Shown here one piece after another: positions 46,979 to 59,892 of a stretch of 64,000 bases of DNA. This stretch comes from Stromatinia cepivora (taxonomy: Eukaryota > Ascomycota > Leotiomycetes > Helotiales > Sclerotiniaceae): NCBI GenBank assembly GCA_014898415.1, contig RCTD01000009.1, forward strand, positions 806,001 through 870,000, written 5' to 3'. The number at the start of each line of letters is the position of its first letter. Within the stretch, counting starts at the first letter, position 1. The notes under the pieces were generated by a model that saw only the letters and a list, made by a program, of their open reading frames with translations, ran no database searches and was not told the DNA's origin. A program made the position numbers and the translations under genes.

Positions 46979-47979
46979 TAGGTTCGAATATATCCGTCCA
47001 TAACTCACTCGCTTCTCCAACAGTGTAATTCAAGGACACTTTATCCATCCCCGTTTCTTCGTTGCCCTCCATCATCTCCAATTGCTCGATTATACTCTCC
47101 AATCCGATCGCTTTTCCAGTCGCTTGTGTTGCACCCGCCTCCAATGCGACATGTACAATATGCACATGGAAATGATAGTAGGTCGGTTGATAATGAACAT
47201 ACAACTTCAACTGGTCCTCCTCCAATCCTTCGTATGATTTCACCGTAGCCTCTATAAACTTTTGTCTCATATGTCTCAACCATTTTATGTGTTTCTTCTT
47301 CAAATCTCGTAAACTCCATATATCTCTCCTCTCTACCAGTCCTAGCAGATGAAGTCCTTCCATCGTTTTTCGATCCCAATTCAGATCTGGTAATAACAAG
47401 AACCCCTCATCCCCATCTCGACCTTGCGGAGTTCTATATATAACATCTTCTACTTCAGTCTTTCCCTCTATTATGTTGTATATCCAGTTTAATCTACCTC
47501 CATCTCGTTTCGCTTGCATGTATGGGCGAATCTTCTCGCTGTAAATTGTGGGGGTTTCGGTGACCATACGAACTCCCTGCTTGCTATATTTTTTAATATG
47601 CTGTTCCGTGCATGGATATATTAGATTGATCTTGAGATCTGTAGGTTCGGTTGTTTGTGAAGGACCATTATTGGCCAAATACCAGAAGTAAATATCGTTT
47701 GCGCCGAGGTTCTCAAGGGATTGGAGCGTGGATGGAAGGGATGACAAATAGGTTGAGGAGGTGGGAAACGGAGCGCGTTCGAGGATTAAAACACATGGCT
47801 TGGAATTGATGTGACCGCAGAGGACAGAACGGCGTCCTGCTTGATCTTTATTGGGAGACTAGTCAGAGGTGGAATGCGTGAGGGAGGTGGATTGGATGTT
47901 AAGGGATACCTTGGTTCAGCAGACGATCAAATTTGAAATCTCGAATGAGAGATGTGGGCTGAGAAGGTTCCTCTGCCAT
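46941..47979 (-). CDS. DCS1: Scavenger mRNA decapping enzyme DcpS
   Basis: Two exons, 47910-47979 and 46941-47845, give 324 aa. DcpS hydrolyses the m7GpppN cap left after 3'-to-5' mRNA decay. The N-terminus MAEEPSQPTSLIRDFKFDRLL and, after the 64-nt intron, DQAGRRSVLCGHINSKPCVL match the family's N-terminal dimerisation domain. The C-terminal HIT domain has LPDLNWD and HLLGLVERRDIWSLRDL, and the histidine triad lies in YHFHVHIVH. All catalytic histidines are present, so activity is expected. The upstream frame extends to 48138, but MAEEPSQ is the natural start. The stop codon lies inside the last exon of the convergent GILT-like gene. The symbol is given by analogy to yeast Dcs1. Confidence 0.9.
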
Positions 47980-49288
47980 GATTGGAGTGAGTGTTAAAAT
48001 TTGGTATAGCAAGATGAAATGAAGCTTGGAATTGAAAGTTCTCCAAACGAAATGCTGGATGTGGCAGTCTACCGCCTTCTGGCAGAATGGCAGAATGTCG
48101 TTTAGCAATTCGCCAATTTTATTGTACTCGCACAACATGCTCCACCAGCTGGAGACACTTGGTACTCAATTTGAACATTGAAGTATATAAGTATATCATT
48201 CCCAAATCTGTGAACATTAGCATTCGAAATATGCATACTGCCTACGAAAGCTCCGACAATGCCAACTGTAACATGAAGGGGAATGTCAAACCACAACGAA
48301 ATCCGTGTCTTCCATCACAAGCCATGCACAACTCCAGAAGAAGTTTTGAATTTTCTTGACTAACATCATCATTTACCACTTAGTGAATTGTGGGTCACGA
48401 TGCAAGCAATTACCAAGCTTCAAGCATTGCAGCAAAGTCTTGGAGCTTGAGTTGATGTACTCACTCATAGACATACGGTAGAGGCGTGCCTTGATCTTCC
48501 ACCGACAGGTCGTTTTCCGCGGTGTTCCTTACCCCGTTGATTCCTATCTGCGACCACTGCATGCATTCACACAATGATAGCGACAGGATTGGACATGCGA
48601 GCGATAACCTTCTTCAGACGACCAGACCGTGCGTATCTACGGAATATATCTACATTGGCATTGCATTACCCGTTGTCCCTAAGTGACTTCTTACTTGCTG
48701 CTCGTCACGATTCACAACGCCACATCTTAATTTGAACTCCGAGGTTTTTGCTATTCAGAAGCGGAATTAAGACCTTTGTCGCCGATATTGATCACATGAC
48801 GAATAATGGAAATTTGCTGACCGCTTTCCTATGCGTATCGACGTGCCGATATCCGTTCGTGAAGAGAGCAGTGGAGGGAAAGAACCTAGTTTACCTTGCC
48901 TAAAATGCCCAACGTCTTTCGCGTTTGAAAGTTGGTTAGGGAGCGGTCAATCGGCATCTTCTTATATCCTATTACATATCTCCAATCTCCATCAAGCATG
49001 AAGAAAGCGGGGAGCAAAGATATTTTCTATATTAAGGGTCCCGGTAGGTCCTTCATTTTGAAATCCTTTGCGATTATACTCCTCGTTTTTCATTCAAAGT
49101 CTCATATGACATATGAGGCTTTTTTCCTACTGATATCTATTACTCTAATACTTCCTCGTTTTGGTTTGACGATCTCTTTTCCTTCTCACTGCTAAGTTCT
49201 TTTTCACCACAATATACTATTGAAGGTATTATATCAACAGATAAGCACCAGGTATACCGAAAATACTACGAGGGTGTCTACATCAAAA
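47980..49288. other. Intergenic region between DcpS and the MFS transporter
   Basis: 1.3 kb of ordinary composition. It must hold both promoters, since the two genes are divergent. CT-rich sequence with TTTTCCTTCTCACTG-like pyrimidine runs lies near 49,170-49,190. No gene or RNA was recognised. Confidence 0.4.
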
Positions 49289-51282
49289 ATGATAGATTCA
49301 ATATCGAGGCAAGAGACATGCAAGTCAGGTGCATCGAGACCCGGTTCGTCACCTGGGCTACATCGATGTTTATCTGGAAATCACCTCGATGACACCTCGT
49401 ATTATACCGGACACCCTAGCGCCTCTCAAGGAACAACAGATCAAGAGACGGAGCACGATTCCACTGTTGGTCCGGAAGATACAGATACCGATGGTACTTC
49501 TAGTATATCGCCAGAAGTTATAGATGGAATCGAGGTTGAGAGAGATGTTGAGTTGGGCAGAGAAAAGTCGCGAAAGAGCTCGAAAAGTGTTAGGAATTTA
49601 AACCTAGTTACCTGGAAAGGAACGGACGACCCAGAGAACCCTAAGAATTGGAAAATCGGACGTAAATGGGCTGCTGTCTTGGTAGTCTCGAGTTTTACCT
49701 TTATATCCCCTGTTTCCTCCTCGATGGTAGCACCAGCTCTAGCTTCGATATCTTCAGATTTACATATTGTGAATTCTATAGAGCAAAGTTTAGTGCTGTC
49801 TATTTTTGTCCTGGCTTATGCGATTGGTAAGTCAATCTATTGTCCCAACTATGGACAATCACTGACACTAAAGTAGGCCCGCTATTCCTTGGACCCCTAA
49901 GTGAAATGTTTGGACGAGTCATTGTATTGCAAATAAGCAACCTCATATACTTGTTTTTCAATCTCGGCTGTGGTCTGGCGCAAACCAAGGGACAACTGAT
50001 TGCTTTCAGATTTCTGGCCGGTCTAGGTGGCTCCGCGCCTTTGGCTCTTGGAGGTGGAGTGCTCAGTGATTTATTTACGGCCGAAGAGCGTGGCAAAGCA
50101 ATCTCTATATACTCTCTCGCTCCACTGCTAGGACCGGCAGTGGGACCAATAGCAGGCGGATTTATAGCTGAGAATACTACATGGAGATGGGTATTCTATG
50201 CTACCACTATAGCAGATGCAGTCATTCAAGTCATAGGATTATTCTTTCTTCAAGAAACGTTTGCACCTGTCTTACTAGGACGCAAGAAGAACAAGCTTAT
50301 CCAGGAAACAGGGAATCAAGACCTTCACACAGAATGGGATGTACCAGACCGAACCATCACTAAGACCCTCAAGATCAGTTTAACGCGACCATTCAAATTA
50401 CTTGGTATGCTTAAGCGTTCCATTCAATCCTTTGTTCTTAATATTCTGGTACACACTTCAGGCATTGCAAATGTCTCAAAGATAAACAATTGATGAAATT
50501 GTGCTGAGGAAGAAAGTATCTTCCTCAAAGGATCATCGCCTCATATGAAGGCAATGGTCACATAGGGAATTCACTATGTCTAGGCTCCGGCAGAACATTT
50601 TCCCCTTAAATCTTCCCTGTACTGACTCTCTTATTTAGGAACGCAAGTTATTATACAGGTGTTGGCTGTGTATATGGCTTACCTCTATGGTATAATGTAT
50701 CTCGTACTCTCCACATTTCCGGGACTGTGGGAAGGTGTTTACAACGAAACTACTGAAATTGGTGGACTGAACTACATTTCTTTGGGGACTGGTTTCTTCC
50801 TAGGTACGCAGATATGTGCGCCTGCACAAGACAGGATTTATCGAGCCTTAAAAGCACGTAACAATGGAGTCGGAAAGCCCGAATTTCGAGTTCCTCTAAT
50901 GATTCCTGGTGCTTTACTTGTGCCAGTCGGGCTCTTCTGGTACGGGTGGGCTGCTCAAGCTCAAACTCACTGGATCGTGCCAAATATTGGAGCGGCAATC
51001 TTCGCAGCAGGAACCATCATCGGATTTCAATGCATTCAAACGTACATTGTCGACTCCTATACCAAATACGCTGCAAGTGCTGTAGGTGCAGCGACCGTCA
51101 TGAGAAGTTTGGCTGGTTTCGGGTTTCCATTGTTTGCACCATACATGTACGCAGCGTTAGATTATGGTTGGGGCAATAGTTTGCTCGGATTTATTGCGAT
51201 TGGGTTGGGATGGCCGGCTCCCATCTTGTTGTGGATGTATGGCGAGAAGCTTCGCATGAGAAGTACATTTGCAGCTGGATAA
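49289..51282 (+). CDS. DHA1-type MFS drug/metabolite efflux transporter
   Basis: Three exons, 49289-49826, 49877-50404 and 50639-51282, give 569 aa. It should be a 12-helix proton antiporter of the plasma membrane. Residues 1-115 are hydrophilic. NLVTWKGTDDPENPKNW is the typical stretch just before helix 1 in the fungal DHA1 multidrug group. Loop 2-3 carries GPLSEMFGR (MFS motif A variant), helix 5 carries LGPAVGPIAGG (antiporter motif C), and NTTWRWVFY follows. The second intron is long (234 nt); the first is 50 nt. The ATG at 49289 is used because the open frame before it has no ATG. The gene is followed in the same direction by a Zn2Cys6 regulator and, further on, a monooxygenase pseudogene. 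The substrate cannot be told from sequence. Confidence 0.88.
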
Positions 51283-52977
51283 GACAAATACACAAATATA
51301 TGAGTGCGATGGTGAGGGTGAGGAGGATGCGTTATAGTTGGTGGATTCTTGTTTGTTGAACGCAATCGTACGAGTGGGCGAAAAATGCAATGCATAAATC
51401 ATGTGGAGTTACTGGGACTTTTCAAGGTCAAACGGCGACGTAAAATACCCCCTTTGCGGATCAACTTAATGAGTACATGGAAGCAGTAATACGATTGTCA
51501 TTGAAAGAGAATAATACTGTTTGTACGTTGTTCTTGAATGTCCAAATAGTGTTCTGACAATCAAGTTCATTACGTGCAAGACCTGAGGGAAAGACGGATT
51601 ATGAGGAGATGTGGCACTGCTATTCTCCGCAAAAGATCATGGTGGCTGCGCCCAAGGGAATCTCCGGGCGGATTTAAAGGCAAAGTTTCGAACATTTGAG
51701 ATGATGTGACGATATCGTTAGCTCCCGTCTGCCCTAGCATGAAGGTATCCCTTATAGGAGAGATCTGGAGGCTTATATAGCTAGAAATGCGGCTTGGAAG
51801 CGTGTTTGACAAGCTATTAACAAATGGTTACAGTATCATACGGCCATAACATTTTGAATATTCGAATTGATAACAAATATTGATTTAAGCTTTTCGAAAC
51901 CTCTTATAATACTTTATATGGTTATAATTTTATTATAATTTATTTTTAGACTGTTATATCTTCTTGTTATAATTATGTGATATTGATAATCTATATATCT
52001 TGTTATAATGAAATTGATTTTTTATATATTCATCTTTAGTTCTAATTTTTTGAAATATGATAGTAGTATTTAGATATTTAAATGTTTAGTTTTCTTGTGT
52101 TTTATATTTGAGGTTAATAGGTTCTGTTTTAATAAAATGGTGTAATAGATTGATAGATGGCAGGCAGGCTTTATAAGGCAGGAGGTCAGGGAAGGATTTT
52201 GATGAAAATGAAGACAATGATGGCTCGGCAATTGAGAAACTACGGCGGCAAGCTGGTAGTACGTACATTAAATAGCATCGATTCTCATCAATTCGGACTG
52301 TTAGAATTTTTATTACTGAAACTCAGAATTGAATAACATTGAAATGGGAAAAGTAATATTGGATAGTAAAGTCGAATGATTCTATATATTGAGCTGAACA
52401 AGAAGAGGGGGAAATTCACAAGGTCCAATCATTGATGTTTATCTTAACCAGTCAAATTGATGTATTAGAAATTTCCCAAACTCCATAAGGTTAACCACCT
52501 CCACCCTCCGCATCCCCAATCTCGAACCAATCACCTTAACAGAGTCGTCCAAAATATTAATGGCAGCAACGTTCTTTTCCTTTCCTTAGGCATCGCGCTT
52601 TATAGACCATATGGAATCATCTTCGAAGAATCATTACTCCAACCTCCAGGAAAACTGTTCGAAGGAGAGTTCTCTTTCTGATACATTCTTGAACACGAGA
52701 AAAAATTCCATGGAACGTCGAGCCGGAACATTGATAAGAACCCGAGCATATTTGAGAGGAATAACAACTTTGCTTACGATAACAGATTGGTTACACACTA
52801 TAACTGCTTACAATCTTGCAGGGTAGGGCTCTCTCTTATCTGATAAGCCTTGTCTACCGGCTGGAGACCCGCACTGCACCGCACCGGCACCACTGTACAC
52901 CGCATCAATCCCCATCCACGGATTCGATACCGGGTAACGTCAAAGCATAAACTGAGGATCGCGCCCCTCTCCCCCGG
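51283..52977. other. Intergenic region between MFS transporter and Zn2Cys6 regulator
   Basis: 1.7 kb. The stretch 51,840-52,130 is clearly A/T-rich and may be a small degraded repeat. The rest is ordinary. The open frame at 52611-52826 has no recognisable features; I treat it as leader sequence or chance. Confidence 0.4.
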
Positions 52978-55900
52978 ATGGCTGACGTACGGGATGCGGG
53001 TCATATGCATGGAGGGACATCGTCCTCGTTGACCGATATCAAAATCAAAACGGATCATGAGAGTATTGCGACGACTGATGGGGATAGTCCGGTCCCAAAC
53101 AAAAGGCTGAGGAGTAGTAGAGATGTAGCTGCGATGAAGAGGAGGTGTGTTTCCACAGCTTGCGTCGCATGTAGGAAACGCAAGTCCAAATGCGATGGGA
53201 ATACGCCAAGTTGCGCAGCTTGCTCAAGTGTATATGGGACTGGTATGCTCATCTCATATTTTGTATTGATCCAATGTCCATTGGACATTCAGACCTAGTT
53301 GAGTTCCTGAGCTGACATTTTGGATCAACAGAATGTGTATACGATCCATTATCGGACCATAGAAGGAAAGGTGTATACAAAGACAAGATCGATAGTCTCA
53401 AGACCCGCAATTCCACTTTACAAACATTGATACAAGCAATATTGAATGCCGCCGAGGAGGATGTACCAGACCTAGTTCGCCAAATTCGGACGTGTGAAAG
53501 TCTCGATGATGTAGCAGAGAACATTTTGAAGCAAGAGCAAGCACTCGAAGAGGGAGATGATGATATTTACGATAACACGTCATATACGACATCTGATTTG
53601 CCGAATTTCGAGAGTCAGTTATCAGGGAAGATGGGTGAATTGAGATTGGAAAATGGTACGGTGAGATTTTTGGGGGGCACCTCAAATTTGATCTATCTTG
53701 ATGCAGCAGGTGTTGAGGATGGGGATGCGTCAGAAACTACTCAACAAGACGAACCTCTCTTGTCGTGGACTACAGTTACGACCGATACAGAGGTTATCGT
53801 CCATTTGATTAATATGTATTTCACATGGCATTATCCATACTTTACGACATTGAGCAAATCGCTGTAAGGTTTTCTTTTTCATACACCCCGATCCACACAA
53901 ACCCCCCCCCCCACACCTCTTTCATTTCCTCATTAGTTCCTCGTTTTGCTCTAGGAATTACTGACTTCCCGATGTCGCCAGATTTTATCAAGACTTCCTT
54001 TTGGTATGCCTACCCACGTCCATGCTTTGCTTGCCTACTTGCTCTCATTTCCTCCTCCCCCAGATCGTGTTTCTCGAAACAAGTCTAATGGTTTCGGGAT
54101 TTAGGGCAAACCTCCAGGCAATCCAAAAAGAACAATGTACTGCTCATCATTATTGGTTAGTGAAGATTTAACTCTCTATTCCAACATCTTCTCACTTCTC
54201 CAGGTTAATGCTATGCTGGCTCTGGGGTGTCATTTTACGAATTCTCCCCAAGCTTGTGCTGATCCAGGGGATACAGCTACTAAAGGTGATCATTATTTCG
54301 CGGAAGCTAAACGACTGATTTTTGAGAACGATGAGTACGAAAAGCCAAGATTGACTACGATACAAGCACTTTGGTGAGCTATCATCCCGCGTTTCAATAT
54401 ACGTTTCTAACATCACTAAGCCTTATGTCGGTTCGTGAGGCTGGCGGAGGGCGAGAAGGAAAGGGATGGGTTTACTCTGGAATGGCATTTCGAATGGCTC
54501 AGGATATGGGTCTCCATCTGGATTCTGGAATCAGTAAAAGCAATACAAACGACTGTCCTATTGATGACAAGGAGATTGACGTCAGAAGAGTCACATTTTG
54601 GGGCTGGTACGTTTGTCTAATCGGTTCAGTACATCCTTTGTCACATCTGATTTGTTCCTCTGTCATAATCCCTTTTTTTCCTCCTACAGTTTTGCTTTCT
54701 CACTTTTCTTCTAAAAAATAATTTGAGAGGCAGTAGCTAAATTTTCCCGATAGCTTTCTGTTCGATAAATGTTTTTCGAATTACTTGGGTAGACTTCCTC
54801 AGCTATCGGTGACCGAAATTACGGTCCCCAAATATGATGTAAAAAAATTCGACGATAATGAAATTTGGTCACCTTACACAGATAATGGAATAGGCCAATT
54901 ACATTCTCAACCATCAAGGACAAGAGCTGTAGCTTTACAAATCTCAGGTCTCTGTGAGATTAGTAGTGATCTTCTTACATTTTTCTATCGCCCACAACGT
55001 GTGGACAGGGGTGTTGGAAGATCTCAGGAGCTGAAAAAGCTTAGCGAGTTACAAACGAGACTCGAGGCTTGGAAAAGAGATTTACCAAGGGAATTTGAAC
55101 CGAAGGAGGGGCAATTACCTAATGTCCTTCTAATGCAGTATGTGTTACCTACTGTATCCAATATTCTCAATACTGATATGACATAGCATGTTCTTTCATC
55201 TTCTCTACATCCACTTGTTCCGGCCTTTCCTCAAATACAATCCAAGTACATCACCTTTACCGACACATGTATCTCCTCGAAAACTTTGCACGCAAGCGGC
55301 TGGTTCAATATCCAAATTGATGCGTCTATACAAGCGCATATATGGGCTTCGACAAATTTGCAATATAGCAGTTTATATTGTTCACTCTGCTTGTACAATT
55401 CACCTCCTAAGTCTTCCTGAAAAGACTGCGAAGAGAGACATAATTCACGGAGTCAAACATCTCGAAGAAATTGCCGACGATTGGCTCTGTGCACGTCGCA
55501 CTCTCTCAATCCTCTCTGTGTTGGCTCGAAAATGGAATATCGATCTTCCTGCAGAAGCGTCCGCTGTATTCTCCCGTACCGATAGCAGGTTTGGGCACTT
55601 CTCGACAGCCGATGTTCCATCACCAAAAGCAGAAGTAATAGTACATACACCACCATCAGCATCATCACCTACCCATTTCCAGACATCCCCGCATCCTCAA
55701 TCACTTGCAAGGAGTCAAAGCCACTTACAAAAAAGCCTATATAGCTATCCTACCGATTCGAAAGTCCCACTTACTAATAACTTGATGAACGATATATCAA
55801 CGGAGTCTTCACTAACCGGACTCCATAATATCGCCCCGCTACAACGAGATCATCCAGATCCTATTTCATATTCTACACACGTGTCACCCGTCTCTGCATA

Positions 55901-56300
55901 TCATCCCTCTCATACAATCTATACCCATCCAGCTCAATCGTTCAGTCCCAATATTGCAAATGGCGCTTCTACGAGTAACAATAGTCCGTTGACTAGTGGA
56001 AATAGACATGTTGGCCCGAGCACGATGTTTGGGGGTGTGGAGCAGTTAGTTCAGAGTCGGGATTGGTGGTTGCAGGATCAAGTGAGTTTAGCAGTCGGGT
56101 TCGAGAATTGGATGGGTGGAGGTATTGGTGTTAGTGCTCCTGGGCACGGGCATGGTCATATTAATAGTCATAGCTTGAGTGGTGATTTAGGTGATAGGAC
56201 GGGGGACCCGTTCTATCATAATAACAACACAAATTCTGGGAATGGAGGGGGTAACGCGGGTGCGGGGAATGGAAGGGGCGCCAATGGTTTTTGGGGATGA
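52978..56300 (+). CDS. NirA-like Zn(II)2Cys6 transcription factor
   Basis: Eight exons join in frame to 907 aa: 52978-53242, 53332-53863, 53982-54003, 54105-54155, 54204-54373, 54421-54606, 54754-55137 and 55187-56300. The zinc cluster uses Cys 62, 65, 72, 79, 82 and 90; the sixth Cys comes from exon 2. The basic region and linker (RRKGVYKDKIDSLKTRNSTL) are very close to the NirA group of regulators. Exons 3-7 encode the Fungal_trans middle domain, with VNAMLALGCHFT, VREAGGGREGKGWVYSGMAF and RMAQDMGLHLD. The last exon begins with HMFFHLLYIHLFRPF and continues into a Ser-, His- and Gly-rich tail. Exon 3 has only 22 nt. Similarity to NirA concerns the DNA-binding part; a role in nitrate use does not follow, since many NirA-like paralogues exist. 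Confidence 0.83.
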
Positions 56301-59300
56301 CGAGCGGTTCTCGTGATCGCTATAAGTGTTTTGATATGATATGACAACGGCCATATGGAGTCGGGGGGGGATTCTGTCGGGGTTTTGCAGGGGTGGTTAT
56401 GATGACATGTCCGGCGGGAACAGGAGTATGAATTCAGCGTAGGAGTTTTTGGCTGGCTTTGTTTTTGTTATACTAGGATCATTATCAATGATTGAAATGA
56501 GGTATGGGTGTATCAATGAATATATATAGATGTCTCATAGGAGGAAAGGATGGAGCTTAGTAACATATTCGGAATAGAAAAAGCATTCGATTTTCCATTT
56601 CTTTTATATTCGAATCTAAAATAGTTTTTTAAAGAATGAAGATGGTTTATTGTTTCTCTCTTTATCGGAATACAAAATCAATGGACTGTTTATTCATTAC
56701 TCGTTGTCTTTTGACGCGCTATCACTGGCTTTTTGAATCTCATTTTGCAGGTTCCGTCGTAGATATCATTTACTTTGGAAGTGGCTGTTTTCTTTCATGT
56801 ATATTTAGTAGTCTGACTGCAGCCCGATTAGATTTTTGAATTTTTGAATTCTTCAAATTTTGAAAAATACTTTGGGTATTGCGATTAATTTATTTATTGT
56901 TTTAAGTAAAGTCAAGAATTAAAAAGATTTTAGTATCTAGAAAGGACTTAATGATTAATAGCGGAGCAGCACTTATGATCCCGGGATTGTCAACCGTGGG
57001 TACCCGTTAGTTTATAGATCTGTTGTAGATCTGTTGTAGTTCGTTGTATATACTGTGCAAGTTGCAGTATATCGAGGGATTGTGAGATGAGGGATGTGAG
57101 ATGAGGGATGTCGATAAGTAGCCCATGATATAATTGTAAAGTGGTTCAAGAGATGGTGGAAGAGGGGGTATTCAGGGGGGTGAGGTGGGTACTTACTTAG
57201 TCGTTTATTAGGACTAGGACGGGGGAACTTGAATTGTTTGTTGAGATGTATGTGTTATTTTTGAGGTTTGATGTTGGGTTTTATGGGAATTTATATGGCT
57301 TTCGCTTGAGATTTAGATTTGGATCTGAAATGAAATTGTGTACTGAATACTTGATATAAATTCAAGGTCTGGAGTATAATATGATCTCACTCAATGGGAT
57401 AAAACACTATCATATCTTAGAATTTCCTATTCTTCCTATTCTTCCTATTCTTTGAAAACACTTGAACTGGAATTTAAGTGACTGACTACTGAAAAGCTTT
57501 TAAACTTTTGTAGGGATGTATACCAAGCAAAGAATAAATTATTTGGGAATATATTGAGTTTTTTGGAGAAATAGATTGTGGGAAGAGATTCTAGGGGTTG
57601 ATAAGGCTTTGTGGAATGGGTAGGGGGTAGGAAGAGGTTTTGGTTGAATAATAGATAAGATATTGATTCTACTTCTTTTAAGGACACCTTTTTCAGTTGT
57701 ATCATTAAATTTTAGCTTTAATCTTGCGCGCCGGGGGGGGGGGTTTCAATTTTTTATATTCTCTCAATTTGTAATCGCTTTTCTTGAGCTGGGATTCATT
57801 TGGCGTAAAAGTCGTTCTTCTTGCGCTCGGATTCCATAATGGGCTAGAAGTGTTCTTCTTGTATAAGAATGAGTGAAAAGACCCATGTATATATCTTCAT
57901 GCTCTGATATTTTCCAATCATAGAGCTATTTAGTCCTCATTTCAGGGGTTTGGTCTTGAAGCATGGCGGCGCTAGGCGGATAGATGCAAGGCTTCAAGTT
58001 CATCAATTTCGACCTTGTGTTTGGTAATGGTTCAATGAGGTTCTTCTTCTGATATTAACGTCTTCTGCTGTTTTGTTAGCTTTCTCGTAGAATGTTTTGT
58101 CTGATGGAATACGGAACGGAAGTCCTGGTTCGATACGATATTTTTCACACATTCGTAAAGGAGAATATGGCTGAGTAGACGAGTTCGTAGTGAGTCAGCG
58201 TTGAAAAGATTACTGTGCATTCTAATGTAACAGAAGATTATTTTGACAGATTTGATGAATTGAAGCTAAGACAGCAAGCCATCTTCTAGATAAGATCTAT
58301 ATCAGAATCCCCTCCAATTAACGAACAGTTATACACAAAAACGAAGTATTCATCGAAGATTGCAAAAGTAAAGAAACGTCAAAGCCGAAAGGAACAGTCT
58401 AGTAAGTTGTAATGTAAGGATTCATTCTTATCTTTGCAGCGTACAGCCGTTGAAATATTATCAAGTATAAAGAATTGAAAGCAGAGAGCGAAAAACAAAA
58501 GATTGGAAACGGAGCTGGAAACAGGGCGTGAAGCGCGCTGGGTGGAGAATGTAGGATGAAGAAGGGAGAGCTCAAGGCTTTATATAAAAGGGCTTGGTTT
58601 TGCGGTTAGTTGCTGGTACAACTTATCTGGTCTTGTTTGGAGAACTTGATGGGGGAAATTGTTGAGGGCATTGCTAAGGGCTTTGAAGCAGAAGGTTGGG
58701 GAATCAACTAGTGCCTTGGGGAGAAAGGCGAGTTGTGGGGATGGAAGTGCTGCGGCGGTTCAGATTTGGGGGGGCGGTTGGTGATGGAATCTGGGGCTGG
58801 ATCATTTCAGAAAGTGGGATAGAACTTTGTGTCATCAGCTTGGCTCTGCGTGCAACCACTTCCCGATCTTCCCTCACGTTGTTTAACTTGTATATGGATA
58901 GCATCTTCTTAATAGAAAAAGCACTCGTATTTTCACTTCCTTTCTTCTAGCCTACAATAATTCAGCAATTGTGTTGGAGAAACGAACAAAGTTCAATCCC
59001 CTCCCTTGACCAAATCACAAAGCAAGAAACCCAGTCCATCCAACTTTTTTTTGCCCTTAAACCGCAAACCCTCTCTTCTCCTCAGTACCTACTCTTTCCC
59101 CTTTCTAAACATCCATCAAAAATCCAATTCTTCTTCTCCCTCTCTGTAGGGGCACCTCTCCTCGTATCAGTCGGCAAAACCCCCGCCCATCTAAGCGGCC
59201 TTTCCCCGAAATAGAGCCATTATACCAACTTTCTGCTTTGAAGAAGAGAGAGGGGAGAATAAGTCGATGATTTTTGGTGTGCCAGGCTCTTCCAAGGGGA

Positions 59301-59364
59301 TTGGTTCGATGGTGGAGATGGGGTCGGTGGTCATGTGGGGGATAACGGTTCTGATGAAGTTTCA
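56301..59364. other. Long intergenic region without recognised gene
   Basis: 3 kb. I find no frame with plausible splice joins or domains. There are simple repeats: a GATGTGAGATGAGG duplication near 57,080-57,110, CCTATTCTT repeated near 57,425-57,450, and an 11-G run near 57,732. Parts of 58,020-58,240 and 58,700-58,900 (minus) have open frames without recognisable motifs. The right end may hold more of the degraded monooxygenase, but I cannot align it. Confidence 0.4.
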
Positions 59365-59892
59365 TTTGTACGGATCAATACCCTTAAAAGTCTGGGATGA
59401 AAGCTTTGTAACAACTCCAATGCAGAATATAACGAAAATTGCAATCACAAATTCTCCAGTAGTCAATGTAACATTCGAATAACGAGCCTTCCTATACAAC
59501 TCTGCATGTGTGACTCCAGTAGTACAACATTTTTGCTTTGATCCACTTTCTTATCAAGGTAGTCAAAGTATTTGAGGATTTCCCATCGCTTGGGAAAATG
59601 TCCCGTCTACGTAAGTTTTTATAGAGATCATCAAAACCGGATTTAGGTCGGAAAGCGTGAATCAACTCGAGCACCGGGGAAGTTGCTCCAATACCACACT
59701 CCTCCGAGTCCATCAGTAAGGTCGACTATCTTGGTTTTATGGCCAGGCGCTTAAGGGAGTGTAGTGTAGTTGACACAAAACGCTATGCAAAGACTATCAG
59801 ACAAACGTTACGTCTCAGTGAGAGTAAGATTACGATACGCACGAAAACCCAGCTCCGATGATCAGAACGTCTAAATTCTTTGGGCCAGACAT
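59365..59892 (-). pseudogene. Baeyer-Villiger monooxygenase pseudogene, N-terminal part
   Basis: An ATG at 59892 begins MSGPKNLDVLIIGAGFS, the FAD Rossmann start of flavin monooxygenases, followed by a plausible intron donor. Further on the second-motif region reads DGLGGVWYWSNFPGARVDSR (59,655-59,715; family GGTWYWNRYPGARCDS). The next conserved pieces, DDLYKNLRRRDIFP, HFPKRWEILKYFDYLDKKV and ARYSNVTLTTGEF with GIDPYK, follow in correct order but in three different frames, with stops between them at distances too short for introns. The NADPH-binding and C-terminal halves were not found downstream. So it is a truncated, frameshifted gene. Enzymes of this family oxidise ketones to esters, often in secondary metabolism. 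Confidence 0.75.

Noticed and set aside
52611..52826. Upstream exon of the Zn2Cys6 regulator
   Set aside because: No conserved residues and no splice pair leading cleanly into the 52978 start; the ATG at 52978 suffices.
58696..58950. 84-residue plus-strand frame in the long intergenic region
   Set aside because: No motif, no neighbouring exon, ordinary chance length.
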